A DNA stretch of 64,000 nucleotides. Source: Bacteroidota bacterium. GTDB taxonomy: Bacteria > Bacteroidota > Ignavibacteria > SZUA-365. The DNA is taken from the NCBI GenBank assembly GCA_003246455.1, contig QKAF01000022.1, positions 1 through 64,000 on the forward strand, read 5' to 3'. Positions 24,884-33,147 of the stretch are shown in pieces. The notes below the pieces were generated by a model. That model did no database searches, was not told the origin of the DNA, and saw nothing but the letters and a program-made list of their open reading frames with translations. The position numbers and the translations under genes were made by a program. Every line of letters begins with the position of its first letter. Position 1 is the stretch's first letter.

Positions 24884-26362
24884 ATGAAGATACGCGCGAC
24901 GATTTTTCATTTTTCGATCATCACCGCGTTAACGCTGTTCGTATCGGTTGCTGCCCTGGCACAGTCGCCGACACCGAACATCGCCACCAGCGCAGTCTGC
25001 ACGCATAGTTCCGGCGGTTCCGGCACGTACGCACCTTCGAACTACAACGACGGCGTCATTCCCCCGCAGGGATCACTTCCCTGGGGATGGACCAGCGGTG
25101 GCACCCATACCAACGCCAGCGCCTGGATCATGTTCGAATGGCCCACGCCGCAGACCTTCGGTGAGTTCACGTTCTATCACGCCGAAATCAACCGTCGGTA
25201 TCTCACCGGTGCCGATATCCAGTACTGGACAGGGTCGGCATGGGTGACCGCCCACACGTATCTTTTCCCGGCGCCGTATACCGACTGGACGAAGGTCGTT
25301 TCCCTTCCGACTCCGGTAACCTCGACAAGGGTTCGCATCACCAACTGGGTCATGGCCCCCGTCGGGCAGACGACCAACCCGAATTTCCGTGAAATCGAAA
25401 TCCGCAATGTCTGCACCGATCCTTCGACCGATGTGAGCTTCAACGCACCCGCGTTCGTCATACAGCCGGACCAGATTCCGATCGACTTCAGCGTCGGGCG
25501 CGCGGTCGGCGATTTCGACGCGACGGTGACGTTCAATTTCTACACCCCGACCGACATCCTGGTGCACAGCGAAAACACCGTGGTGCATATCAGCGCGAAT
25601 ACCGTCAACGGAACGTTCTACGTTCAGTCGTCCCAGCTTCCGCCGGGATTCTACAATCTCGAGGTGGTGTTCCACGTGTATGACATCTGCAACAAGTATG
25701 AAGACGTTGCACTAAACGCCGTGGTGATGGTGCTCGCGCCGGGACAGACCCTCTGCGAGGTATGGCCGGGCGATGTCAACAACGACAACGTCGTCAATTA
25801 CGGTGACCGCAATGACCTGAATACCTACATTCACGATGCGAATCTCCAGAGCAACTGGCTCAACGGTCCCGCACGCTACCGTTCGGACGCCAAGAGCAAT
25901 CCGCTCACCTACCTGACCTGGGAACTGCAGCCGGGCGTGCCCTGGTACACCCCCGAAGGCTGCTACATGGATGCGGACGGCAACGGTGTCGTGAATAACT
26001 TCGACTATATCGCCATCAAGCTGAACTGGCTCCGCGATCACGGTGACGTGACGCCGAAGAACGGCGGTACCTTCCACGCGGCCACCTTCGATATGGATCA
26101 GAACTACCCCAATCCGTTCAATCCGACCACGAGCATTCAGTACAGCGTTCCCGAGCGGAGCCAGGTGAGCCTCACCGTCACCGACATGCTCGGACGGACG
26201 GTGGCGACGCTGGTGAACGGTTCCGTCGAGGAAGGTGTGCATACCGCGCTCTTCGACGCGACGAATCTTACCTCCGGAAACTACATCGCGACAGTGTCCA
26301 TGACCGGACTGCAGTCGGGACTGTCGTTCTCCAAGACCATCAAGATGGTGCTGAACAAGTAA
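24884..26362 (+). CDS. Secreted protein with discoidin-like N-domain, dockerin-like segment and T9SS sorting domain (paralogue 2)
   Basis: 492 residues; the ATG at 24884 has GAAGGAG seven bases upstream, better than an earlier Met at 24842. After the signal peptide (ends near VAALAQ) the N-terminal 160 residues look like an F5/8 type C (discoidin) domain: NIATSAVCTHSSG, a tryptophan-rich core, FGEFTFYHAE, RVRITNWV. This family often binds sugars. Then follow the same Ig-like, dockerin-like (DVNNDNVVNYGDRNDLN; DADGNGVVNNFDYIAI) and T9SS type A modules as in the neighbour. Binding to a polysaccharide is inference. Confidence 0.9.
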   Translation: MKIRATIFHFSIITALTLFVSVAALAQSPTPNIATSAVCTHSSGGSGTYAPSNYNDGVIPPQGSLPWGWTSGGTHTNASAWIMFEWPTPQTFGEFTFYHAEINRRYLTGADIQYWTGSAWVTAHTYLFPAPYTDWTKVVSLPTPVTSTRVRITNWVMAPVGQTTNPNFREIEIRNVCTDPSTDVSFNAPAFVIQPDQIPIDFSVGRAVGDFDATVTFNFYTPTDILVHSENTVVHISANTVNGTFYVQSSQLPPGFYNLEVVFHVYDICNKYEDVALNAVVMVLAPGQTLCEVWPGDVNNDNVVNYGDRNDLNTYIHDANLQSNWLNGPARYRSDAKSNPLTYLTWELQPGVPWYTPEGCYMDADGNGVVNNFDYIAIKLNWLRDHGDVTPKNGGTFHAATFDMDQNYPNPFNPTTSIQYSVPERSQVSLTVTDMLGRTVATLVNGSVEEGVHTALFDATNLTSGNYIATVSMTGLQSGLSFSKTIKMVLNK

Positions 26363-26394
26363 TCAGCGCATCTGTTCGTATCTGTCATTACACG

Positions 26395-26420
26395 GAGGGG
26401 CGCAGCATGCTGCGCCCCTC
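26395..26420. terminator. Palindromic hairpin after secreted paralogue 2
   Basis: A 26-base perfect inverted repeat (centre between 26407 and 26408) lies 33 bases after the stop codon. No long T run follows, so termination may be only partial. Confidence 0.6.
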
Positions 26421-26435
26421 ATTCATTCCAGGCGG

Positions 26436-26467
26436 AAAAAAGAAAGGCCCTCGTTCGGAGGGCCTTT
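26436..26467 (-). terminator. Intrinsic terminator of the tRNA-Gly gene
   Basis: Ten-base stem (26443-26452 with 26458-26467), followed on the minus strand by a T run (complement of 26436-26441). It lies just downstream of the tRNA and may also stop plus-strand readthrough. Confidence 0.8.
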
Positions 26468-26472
26468 GTGTG

Positions 26473-26545
26473 AGCGGGAGACGGGACTCGAACCCGCGAC
26501 ATTCAGCTTGGGAAGCTGACACTCTACCAACTGAGTTACACCCGC
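26473..26545 (-). tRNA. tRNA-Gly (anticodon CCC)
   Basis: The reverse complement folds as a 73-base tRNA: acceptor GCGGGTG with CTCCCGC, D stem ACTC/GAGT with loop AGTTGGTA, anticodon stem TCAGC/GCTGA around TTCCCAA (anticodon CCC, reading GGG), and T arm GCGGG-TTCGAGT-CCCGT. Discriminator U; the 3' CCA is not encoded. Position 6-67 in the acceptor stem is a U-U mismatch. The call rests on a hand fold. Confidence 0.93.
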
Positions 26546-26683
26546 AATGCTCCGAAAATATAGAGCCCCCGCGAGTGACAATCAAGTCCTCGGGAAGATC
26601 GTCCCTGGAATTCCCCGACCCTGCCGGACACCGCAGTCTTCCACTGCCGGGTGACCGGAGTGGACTGGCGTTTCCTGATTCCC

Positions 26684-26691
26684 TATGTTTG
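26684..26691 (+). promoter_or_regulatory. -7 element, possible promoter of the channel gene
   Basis: TATGTTTG matches TAnnTTTG exactly, 28 bases ahead of the start codon; no good TTG is seen at the -33 position. Confidence 0.35.
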
Positions 26692-26719
26692 AGCAACATC
26701 CACTCAGCCCCGGAAATTC

Positions 26720-28708
26720 ATGAACAGACCCTCGTTACGGGAACGCCTCCGCTATCGCAGCGATCAGTTCTTCCAGTCAGGTTTCACCCTTCAGCTTTTC
26801 ATCTCCGCCATCATCGTCCTCGCCGTGATCGTGCTGTTCTACGTGATCGCGGAAGTCGCCGGCGTGCACCCCGGACCCGATTTCGGGGTGACGGACGGTC
26901 AGCAGGACGGTCCGTACTGGCCCTCCGTACGCTTATGGTGGGTGGTGATGCATGTCATGGAGAGCTACTGGCTGGAGACCGGGACGTTTTCGCAGATACT
27001 CTCGATATTTCTCACGCTGTTCAACTTTCTCGTGTTCGCCGCAATCGTCGGCCTCGTCGGGTCGCGCATCCAGCAGCGCCTCGAACAGCTCAGGCGCGGC
27101 ACGTCCCGCGTCATCGAGGAGGAGCATATCGTCATTCTCGGCTGGAGCGGCAAGGTGATCCCCATTCTCGATGAACTGTACGAAGGTCTTGAGAACCGGA
27201 AACAGGTGTATGTCATCGCGTCCGAGCGGCCGATTGAGGAAATTGAGACACGCATGCGCAAGAGTTTCCACAGGCGGCGCATGCGCTCGCGGTGGGTCAT
27301 ACGGCAGGGCTCGCTTACCGACCTGAAAGACCTCGAGCTGCTGGCAATCGACCGGGCGCGCGAAGTTATTATCCTGCGTCAGGACGGCGGACACAACAAC
27401 GACGACGTGCAGGTCGTGAAGACGATCATGGCGGCGGCGCATATCATCGAACGACGCGGTGAAAGCGATCTTCCCACGCCCGACATCATTGCGGAAATCG
27501 AAGTCCCCTCATTCGTCCCCCTCGCACGCGCGGCGGCGCGCAATGTGCCTCTGAGCATCATTCAGCCATCGGATAATCTGAGCAAGATCATTCTCCAGAC
27601 CGCGAGACAGGAAGGGCTCGTCGAGGTATACAACGAACTGCTTTCCCATCACAGCAACGAGTTTCATTTCACCCCCGCCGACGAGCTGGCGGGACGGTCA
27701 TGGGAGGAGACGGTATTCTCGTTCCGGACCTCGATTCCTGTCGGCGTGTTCCGGGACGGCCAACCGTTCCTTGCGCCCGCCCGGCTCGACGAGGCGTTCC
27801 GTATCCTGCCTGACGACTGCATCATCGCCGTCGCGCGGAAGGAAGCGGACATGCAGAATGGAAACGTGCATCTGCCCGCCCTGCCGAAGGCGCCGGGTTC
27901 GCCGCCCGCGAGAACCGGGCCCATTCGGAACGTCCTTCTTCTCGGGTGGAATGAAAAGGTCTTCCCGCTGCTGACCGAATATGCGGCATACGCCCGTTCG
28001 GCGCGGATGCAGTATGCGGTGACCCTCGTCAGCCCCGGCCTTCCTCACGGACTGACGGCCGGGGAGGTGTCATCGATCATCGGGGCGGATGCCGAAGTGA
28101 ACATCCTGCTCCGTAAGGAGGATTATCTCGCATCGGGGGTGATCGAGGATCTCCAGCCGGGCGGTTTTGATGCGATCATCGTGCTGGATGATGACGTCGA
28201 CGACATCCATATCGAGGATGCGGATACCCGCGTGATCATGACACTGCTGCTGCTCCGGGCGCTGCGCGATCAGGCCGAGCGCGACGGGCGTCCCTTTCCG
28301 CGGCAGCAGCAGATCGTCGGCGAAATCTTCAATGTGAGCAACAAGGACCTCGCCGAATCCACGGGATCGCTGCGCGATGTCATCATCAGCAACGATCTCG
28401 TCAGTAAAATGATCGCACAGGTCTGCCGGGAGCGCCGAACGGAGATGATCATGCAGGATCTGTTCGACGAAGAAGGGAAGGAAATCTATCTGAAACCGGC
28501 GATGCTCTACGCAGCGGCGGGAGAGACCGTCAGTTTCGATCAGCTTCTTCGGGCATCGCTCGCCCGCGGGGAAGTCGCGATCGGCTGCAGGGAGGGAAGC
28601 ACACGCGGCACAGGGCGAACGCTGCAGCTGAATCCCCCGAGGAACACCATGCTGCGCGTCGACGCGCAGCTGCAGCTTGTAGTGATCGCCGAGAGTGAAT
28701 GCGAATAA
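26720..28708 (+). CDS. CASTOR/POLLUX-type ion channel with two RCK-like domains
   Basis: 662 residues. Two membrane segments (about 23-45 and 90-118) flank a pore-like loop containing a Trp-rich sequence (LWWVVMHVMESYW), and the rest is two NAD-binding-like RCK/TrkA-N units beginning at HIVILGWSGKVIPILDEL (about 135) and NVLLLGWNEKVFPLLTEY (about 406). This matches the CASTOR/POLLUX/SYM8 channel family, cation channels first known from plant symbiosis and also present in bacteria. The pore loop has no TVGYG motif, as expected for that family. Ion selectivity is not predictable here. Converges on the Kch-type channel at 28736. Confidence 0.9.
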   Translation: MNRPSLRERLRYRSDQFFQSGFTLQLFISAIIVLAVIVLFYVIAEVAGVHPGPDFGVTDGQQDGPYWPSVRLWWVVMHVMESYWLETGTFSQILSIFLTLFNFLVFAAIVGLVGSRIQQRLEQLRRGTSRVIEEEHIVILGWSGKVIPILDELYEGLENRKQVYVIASERPIEEIETRMRKSFHRRRMRSRWVIRQGSLTDLKDLELLAIDRAREVIILRQDGGHNNDDVQVVKTIMAAAHIIERRGESDLPTPDIIAEIEVPSFVPLARAAARNVPLSIIQPSDNLSKIILQTARQEGLVEVYNELLSHHSNEFHFTPADELAGRSWEETVFSFRTSIPVGVFRDGQPFLAPARLDEAFRILPDDCIIAVARKEADMQNGNVHLPALPKAPGSPPARTGPIRNVLLLGWNEKVFPLLTEYAAYARSARMQYAVTLVSPGLPHGLTAGEVSSIIGADAEVNILLRKEDYLASGVIEDLQPGGFDAIIVLDDDVDDIHIEDADTRVIMTLLLLRALRDQAERDGRPFPRQQQIVGEIFNVSNKDLAESTGSLRDVIISNDLVSKMIAQVCRERRTEMIMQDLFDEEGKEIYLKPAMLYAAAGETVSFDQLLRASLARGEVAIGCREGSTRGTGRTLQLNPPRNTMLRVDAQLQLVVIAESECE

Positions 28709-28735
28709 GGCAGCGGCCGGCGGAAACAGGGATGG

Positions 28736-29746
28736 TCAGTCGCCGTGCCCGAGGGCGAGCGCCAGCCGGTCGAGGTTCTCCGCGATGCCGATGCAGATCA
28801 GCATGCTCCCGGGGGAAAGAAGGGTATCCGGGGAGGGATTGTACTCGAATTCCCCGTCCGGGGTACGGATGGCAAGAACGATGATATTCAGCACCGACCT
28901 GATATCGGTGTCGCGCAGTTTTTTATTGGCGTAGCTGCATGCCCGTGTGACGCCGAGTTCTTCGATTTCAAGGCTCTGCGTGACCTCGTCGCGGGAAGCG
29001 TTGACGACGTCCATGAAATTCACGACATGCGGCCGCATGACGGCGTTGGCGATGTACCGTCCTCCGATTTCATACGGGGAGATCACCTTGTCGGCGCCGG
29101 CCTGCTGCAGCTTGCGTCGCGAGGCCGCGTCGCTGGCCCGCGCGACGATGCGGATCTCCGGATTCAGGTTCCGCGCCGAGAGTACGACATATACGTTGTC
29201 GGCGTTTGTCGGGAGCGTGGCGACGATGGTCGCGGCTTTCTCGATTCGCGCGCGCGAGAGAGCATCATCGTCCGTCGCGTTGCCGTCGACCGCGAGGAAT
29301 CCCATGGCGTCAAGCGTTTCGATCATCTCCTGCGATCGTTCGATGATGACGAAATCCACATTCCGCTGGCGGAGCTGCGAGGCGACCTGGCGTCCGATGC
29401 GCCCGTAGCCGCAGATGATCACGTGGTTTTCCAGTTTTGCAATGCTGCGTTCCATCCGCCGCCTCCGTACCGCGAGAGAATTGATGAAGTATTCGAGGGA
29501 CTGTCCGACCGCCCAGGCAACGGTGCCGATGCCGCCGACGATCAGCAGTATCGTGAAAACCTTGCCCGGATCGCTGAGCGGGGCCACCTCACGATATCCG
29601 ACGGTTCCCAGCGTGATGACGGTCATGTAGAGGGCATCGATGACCGCATAGCGTTCGAGGAACATATACCCTGCGGTCCCGAGCAGCAGCAGGAATGCGA
29701 TCAGGAGGAGGGCGAAACGGATTCTGAGAACGGGAGGGGGCGACAC
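28736..29746 (-). CDS. Potassium channel with TrkA-N/TrkA-C (RCK) domains
   Basis: 336 residues in the MthK/Kch layout: two membrane segments (about 10-30 and 62-85) around a pore helix and selectivity filter, then a TrkA-N Rossmann domain (HVIICGYGRIGRQVA, about 108) and a TrkA-C domain (about 250-336). The filter reads TLGTVGYREV (T48-E53), so the classical TVGYGD has Arg at position 5 and Glu at 6; Arg/Glu variants occur in this bacterial subfamily and should still select potassium. 27 bases separate its end from the convergent channel gene. Confidence 0.93.
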   Translation of the reverse strand: MSPPPVLRIRFALLLIAFLLLLGTAGYMFLERYAVIDALYMTVITLGTVGYREVAPLSDPGKVFTILLIVGGIGTVAWAVGQSLEYFINSLAVRRRRMERSIAKLENHVIICGYGRIGRQVASQLRQRNVDFVIIERSQEMIETLDAMGFLAVDGNATDDDALSRARIEKAATIVATLPTNADNVYVVLSARNLNPEIRIVARASDAASRRKLQQAGADKVISPYEIGGRYIANAVMRPHVVNFMDVVNASRDEVTQSLEIEELGVTRACSYANKKLRDTDIRSVLNIIVLAIRTPDGEFEYNPSPDTLLSPGSMLICIGIAENLDRLALALGHGD

Positions 29747-29771
29747 GGGAGCCTTTCTGTCGTTTTACCCT

Positions 29772-29802
29772 GAAACATACGGGAATCGGCGCTGTGTTGC
29801 AC
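29772..29802 (-). promoter_or_regulatory. Possible promoter of the RCK potassium channel
   Basis: On the minus strand GTGC (29799-29802), 19 bases, TATGTTTC (29772-29779), 26 bases ahead of the start; the -33 part has one mismatch. Confidence 0.4.
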
Positions 29803-29807
29803 GAGGA

Positions 29808-30485
29808 TTACCCGACAAAGCGGTAGCCGGCAGTGTGGACGGTCTGGATGTACTTCGGATCGGAAGGGACGGGTTCGATTTTTTTCCGTATGGCGAGAAT
29901 GTAATTGTCGACGGTCCGCGTCGTGGGAAACTGCTCGTACCCCCACACCTCATCGAGAAGCATGTCGCGCGTGACGACTTCGTTGCGGTGAACGATGAAG
30001 AAGCGGAGAACCTCGAATTCCCGCGCGGTGAGTTCGACGGGATGATCCTCGATCCGTACCTCCCGCGTGCGGAGATTCACCCAGAGACTGTCGATGGAAA
30101 ACTCCTCGGGTTCGCGCGTTTCCGGTGCCCGCCGCAGCAGCGCCTTGACACGTGCCTGGAGTTCACGAACGGAAAACGGCTTCGTCATGTAGTCGTCCGC
30201 ACCGAGCTCGAGCCCCAGCACCTTGTCCGTCTCCGAGCTTTTGCTTGTCAGCATCAGGATCGGGGATGACACCCGGTTCGCCCGGAGGTCGCGGCAGATT
30301 TCCTCCCCGTTTTTTGACGGGAGCATCAGGTCGAGGATGATGATGTCCGGATTCATTTTCCGTGCCTGATCGTACCCCCGCTTGCCGTCCGCTTCGGAGT
30401 GCACCTCGTAATGCTCCGCACGAAAGCATGCCTCGAGACCCGTGAGAATGGCGGGATCGTCTTCGATAATCAATACGGTTTTCAT
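29808..30485 (-). CDS. OmpR/PhoB-family response regulator
   Basis: 225 residues from the ATG whose ATGA overlaps the stop of the kinase gene; longer upstream frames are not real. The receiver domain has the acidic pair E8/D9/D10, the phosphoacceptor D52 (IIILDLMLPSKNG) and the switch LMLTSK; the C-terminal winged helix binds DNA (PVELTAREFEVLRFF, VDNYILAIRKKIE, YIQTVHTAGYRFVG). Phosphorylated by the kinase directly upstream, it will act on promoters not identified here. The stop is followed 61 bases later by the potassium channel gene on the same strand, so the channel could be in the same transcription unit. Confidence 0.96.
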   Translation of the reverse strand: MKTVLIIEDDPAILTGLEACFRAEHYEVHSEADGKRGYDQARKMNPDIIILDLMLPSKNGEEICRDLRANRVSSPILMLTSKSSETDKVLGLELGADDYMTKPFSVRELQARVKALLRRAPETREPEEFSIDSLWVNLRTREVRIEDHPVELTAREFEVLRFFIVHRNEVVTRDMLLDEVWGYEQFPTTRTVDNYILAIRKKIEPVPSDPKYIQTVHTAGYRFVG

Positions 30486-32989
30486 GATTCCTCCAGGAGA
30501 TCGAATGTCATGCGGAAGGTGCTGCCCGCACCGGGAGTGCTTTCGACGGAAATTTTCGCGTGATGGGCGTCCGCGATGTGCTTGACGAGAGACAGCCCGA
30601 GGCCGACACCGCCGAGCTTCTGCACATTGCTGCTCTGCGACCGGAAAAAGGGTTCGAAAAGATGCGGGATGTCGTCGGTCCCGATCCCCATGCCGTGATC
30701 TTCGATTTCGACGCTGCACGACCAGCCGTTCGAGGCCGAGCGCAGGACGATGTCCTTCCGTTCCCCGGAATACTTCATCGCGTTGCCGAGCAGGTTGGTC
30801 AGCGCTTCGATGATGGCGTCGGCGTCGGCGAGTATCGGAAGCGGTCCATCCCGGAGCTCAAGCCTGCAGGCGAAGCCGCCGATGCGCATCTGGTAGGCCA
30901 TCGTATCGAAGGCGTGCCGGGCGATCCGGTTCAGATCACCCGGGACGAGATGGTACTGCATCATGCCGCGCTCCATGCGCGTGAAGTCGAGAACGTTGTT
31001 GATCAGGCGCGCAAGGCGTCCGCACTCGCCCTGGATGATTTCGAGAGACCGATGCGCATCGCTGCTGCTTTCCGGCACCTGGTTTTCCAGCAGCTCCGCG
31101 AACATTTTGATGGACGTCAGCGGTGTCTTCAGATCGTGCGACACGCCGGAGACGAAGTACGATTTCATCCGGTTCAGTTCACGCAGCTTTTCCGTCTCGT
31201 GCTTCTGGATCAGCAGGCGCTGCTGCAGCAGGAGCCGTTCGAACTGCAGTCCGGCCTGGACGGATACCGCCTGCATGAGATCGATGTCCTCCACCGTGTA
31301 TCGCAGACCGGATTTCTTTTCCCCGAGGATCATCAGCCCGACCACCGTCCCGTCTTCCGTCCGGATGGGGAAAATGAGTGCGACGTCATACCGGTGCGCG
31401 AACGCCATGTGGGAAAAGACCACCTTCGCATCTGGTTCGACCACATTCCGGTAGACCACAGGCTGCACCGGCAGGCGGTGCAGACGCTCGGGGTGGATGT
31501 TGATGCCCGGATACCGCCAGCGGGAGAATCCCAATCGCTTCAGAACGACAAGCCGGGAATTCCCGTGCACGACCATCACCATCACCCCGGTCGGATGGAG
31601 TATCCCGTCGATCCCGGACACGACCACCTCTCCGACGTCCTCGGACTGCACGCTCGTCAGTACGCCTTCGCTGATCGTCCGCAGCGCCTCCCGGAAATCA
31701 TAGTCGACCCGGAAGAAATAACGATCGATGGTTCGCTGCACCAGTCCGCGTGTGGGCATGAACAGCAGAAGATCGAGCGCCAGTACGGCGATCGATATCG
31801 CCAGGTAGACGGGGCTATCCTGTGCGCCCGCGAAGTTTATCGCGAAGGTGAGGATCGTCACGTAGACCAGGATGAGGATGCCGAAGACGATGGTGTAGAC
31901 AGTCCCGCGTTTGAGAAGCACCTCGATGTTGAACATGCGGTATCGGATGATGCCGATGGCCATGAACGTCGCAGTGACGAGCAGCGCGGCATTCAAAACG
32001 ATCTCATCGATTCTCAGGACGTCGAAGAACTCGATCATGTTATCGGGCAGCCGTGCCTGAATGTAGCCGGAAGTGTTGAGATGCCATATGACATAGGCGA
32101 GGGTGCTCAGCAGCGTCCCGGTCATGGCCCAGGCGATCTGCCGGCGATGTCCGCTGTCTTTTTCCCTCATGAATTTTCCTGCGAAGATCGCGACGGATAC
32201 CACGGCACCGATCCCCAGCATGACTTTGGCAGTCGAGGTTGCCGCGTAATATATCGGGGCGGAGGCGTAATCGAACGGCATCGTTGCCTGGTAGGATGCG
32301 ACGATTCCCCAGACGGAGACAAGCGCCGATGGCGTATGCAGCAGTAACGCGCCCACGCGGGGCAGCGGACGGGATTTCGGGAATACGATCGAAAAATGGA
32401 TGATCATGCTCCCGATGAACGCATTGCTGACAGGGAAGAGCGCGCGCAGCGCGTATCCGATCGGGATCGGGTTCATCCTGAAGCAGCCCCAGGTGAAGGC
32501 CAGCACCGTCGCGACGAGAACCGCAAGGTGATGAAACTGCAGCGATGCGGGATCCCGGGGACGCTGGGCAACCACGAAAAGTCCCATGATGAAGAACGCG
32601 GCGATGGCTGCGGCCTGGATGATGATGTCGTAGACGGAGTAATACGGGGTGAGCGTGACATGCTCCCGCACGAGTTTCCCCTGGCGCCGCACGACCACGT
32701 GGAGATCCGTCCCGACCTGGTACTGGTCGAGAATCTGTTCAGGGTCCTCCTGGTACCGAATGGGAAAATCGGCGATGCTGACGAGGGTGTCATCCTTCTG
32801 CAGCAGGGAGGGATTGGTCGTGACGAGTTTCACCACTGCGATGTATCCCCCATCGCTTCCCCGGTCGGCGGTGAGGTCGGCACCGATCCAGGCTTTCAGC
32901 CTGCTCTGTTCCACCCCGAGCACGCACAGCGCCAGAAGCGCCAGATCGAGGATGAGCAGTAGGAATCGCGGGTTCTTTGAAGGCCTCAT
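30482..32989 (-). CDS. Multi-span sensor histidine kinase with PDZ-like and GAF segments
   Basis: 835 residues when started at MRPSKNPRFLL; Met 32 codons upstream lacks support. Order: one span (10-30), a periplasmic PDZ-like segment (about 35-115: DTLVSIADFPIRY, GTDLHVVVRRQGK), then about seven to eight hydrophobic spans to residue 440 (7TM-like), a GAF-like region (about 475-600), HisKA with the phosphoacceptor His at 618 (SHDLKTPLTS), and the ATPase with LLGNAMKYSG, DHGMGIG and GGVGLGLSLVK. PDZ plus multi-span sensing parts are uncommon in hybrid-free kinases; the ligand is unknown. Overlaps the regulator gene by four bases. Confidence 0.93.
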   Translation of the reverse strand: MRPSKNPRFLLLILDLALLALCVLGVEQSRLKAWIGADLTADRGSDGGYIAVVKLVTTNPSLLQKDDTLVSIADFPIRYQEDPEQILDQYQVGTDLHVVVRRQGKLVREHVTLTPYYSVYDIIIQAAAIAAFFIMGLFVVAQRPRDPASLQFHHLAVLVATVLAFTWGCFRMNPIPIGYALRALFPVSNAFIGSMIIHFSIVFPKSRPLPRVGALLLHTPSALVSVWGIVASYQATMPFDYASAPIYYAATSTAKVMLGIGAVVSVAIFAGKFMREKDSGHRRQIAWAMTGTLLSTLAYVIWHLNTSGYIQARLPDNMIEFFDVLRIDEIVLNAALLVTATFMAIGIIRYRMFNIEVLLKRGTVYTIVFGILILVYVTILTFAINFAGAQDSPVYLAISIAVLALDLLLFMPTRGLVQRTIDRYFFRVDYDFREALRTISEGVLTSVQSEDVGEVVVSGIDGILHPTGVMVMVVHGNSRLVVLKRLGFSRWRYPGINIHPERLHRLPVQPVVYRNVVEPDAKVVFSHMAFAHRYDVALIFPIRTEDGTVVGLMILGEKKSGLRYTVEDIDLMQAVSVQAGLQFERLLLQQRLLIQKHETEKLRELNRMKSYFVSGVSHDLKTPLTSIKMFAELLENQVPESSSDAHRSLEIIQGECGRLARLINNVLDFTRMERGMMQYHLVPGDLNRIARHAFDTMAYQMRIGGFACRLELRDGPLPILADADAIIEALTNLLGNAMKYSGERKDIVLRSASNGWSCSVEIEDHGMGIGTDDIPHLFEPFFRSQSSNVQKLGGVGLGLSLVKHIADAHHAKISVESTPGAGSTFRMTFDLLEES

Positions 32990-33071
32990 ACCGGTACCGG
33001 AGGGTGAAGGTATTTGGGAGAATCGGCTGCAATGATGTTGATTTCGAGCAAAGTATCGGAATTCGGGTAAT

Positions 33072-33113
33072 AAATCAACGAACAACCGTCGATCGACGGT
33101 TGTTCGTTGATTT
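33072..33113. repeat. 42-bp perfect palindrome
   Basis: Two 21-base arms (33072-33092 and 33093-33113) are exact reverse complements with no spacer. It lies between the end of the nucleotidase gene (33148) and the start of the kinase gene (32989), both on the minus strand. It may be a terminator stem for the first, or an operator for the second. Confidence 0.9.
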
Positions 33114-33147
33114 CGCGGTGGAATGCTTCGTCATGTCCCGGGACCGG

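Noticed and set aside
23074-26362. Cellulosome components
   Set aside because: Dockerin-like segments are present, but there are no cohesins, no catalytic domains and no scaffoldin; the T9SS sorting domain explains surface display.
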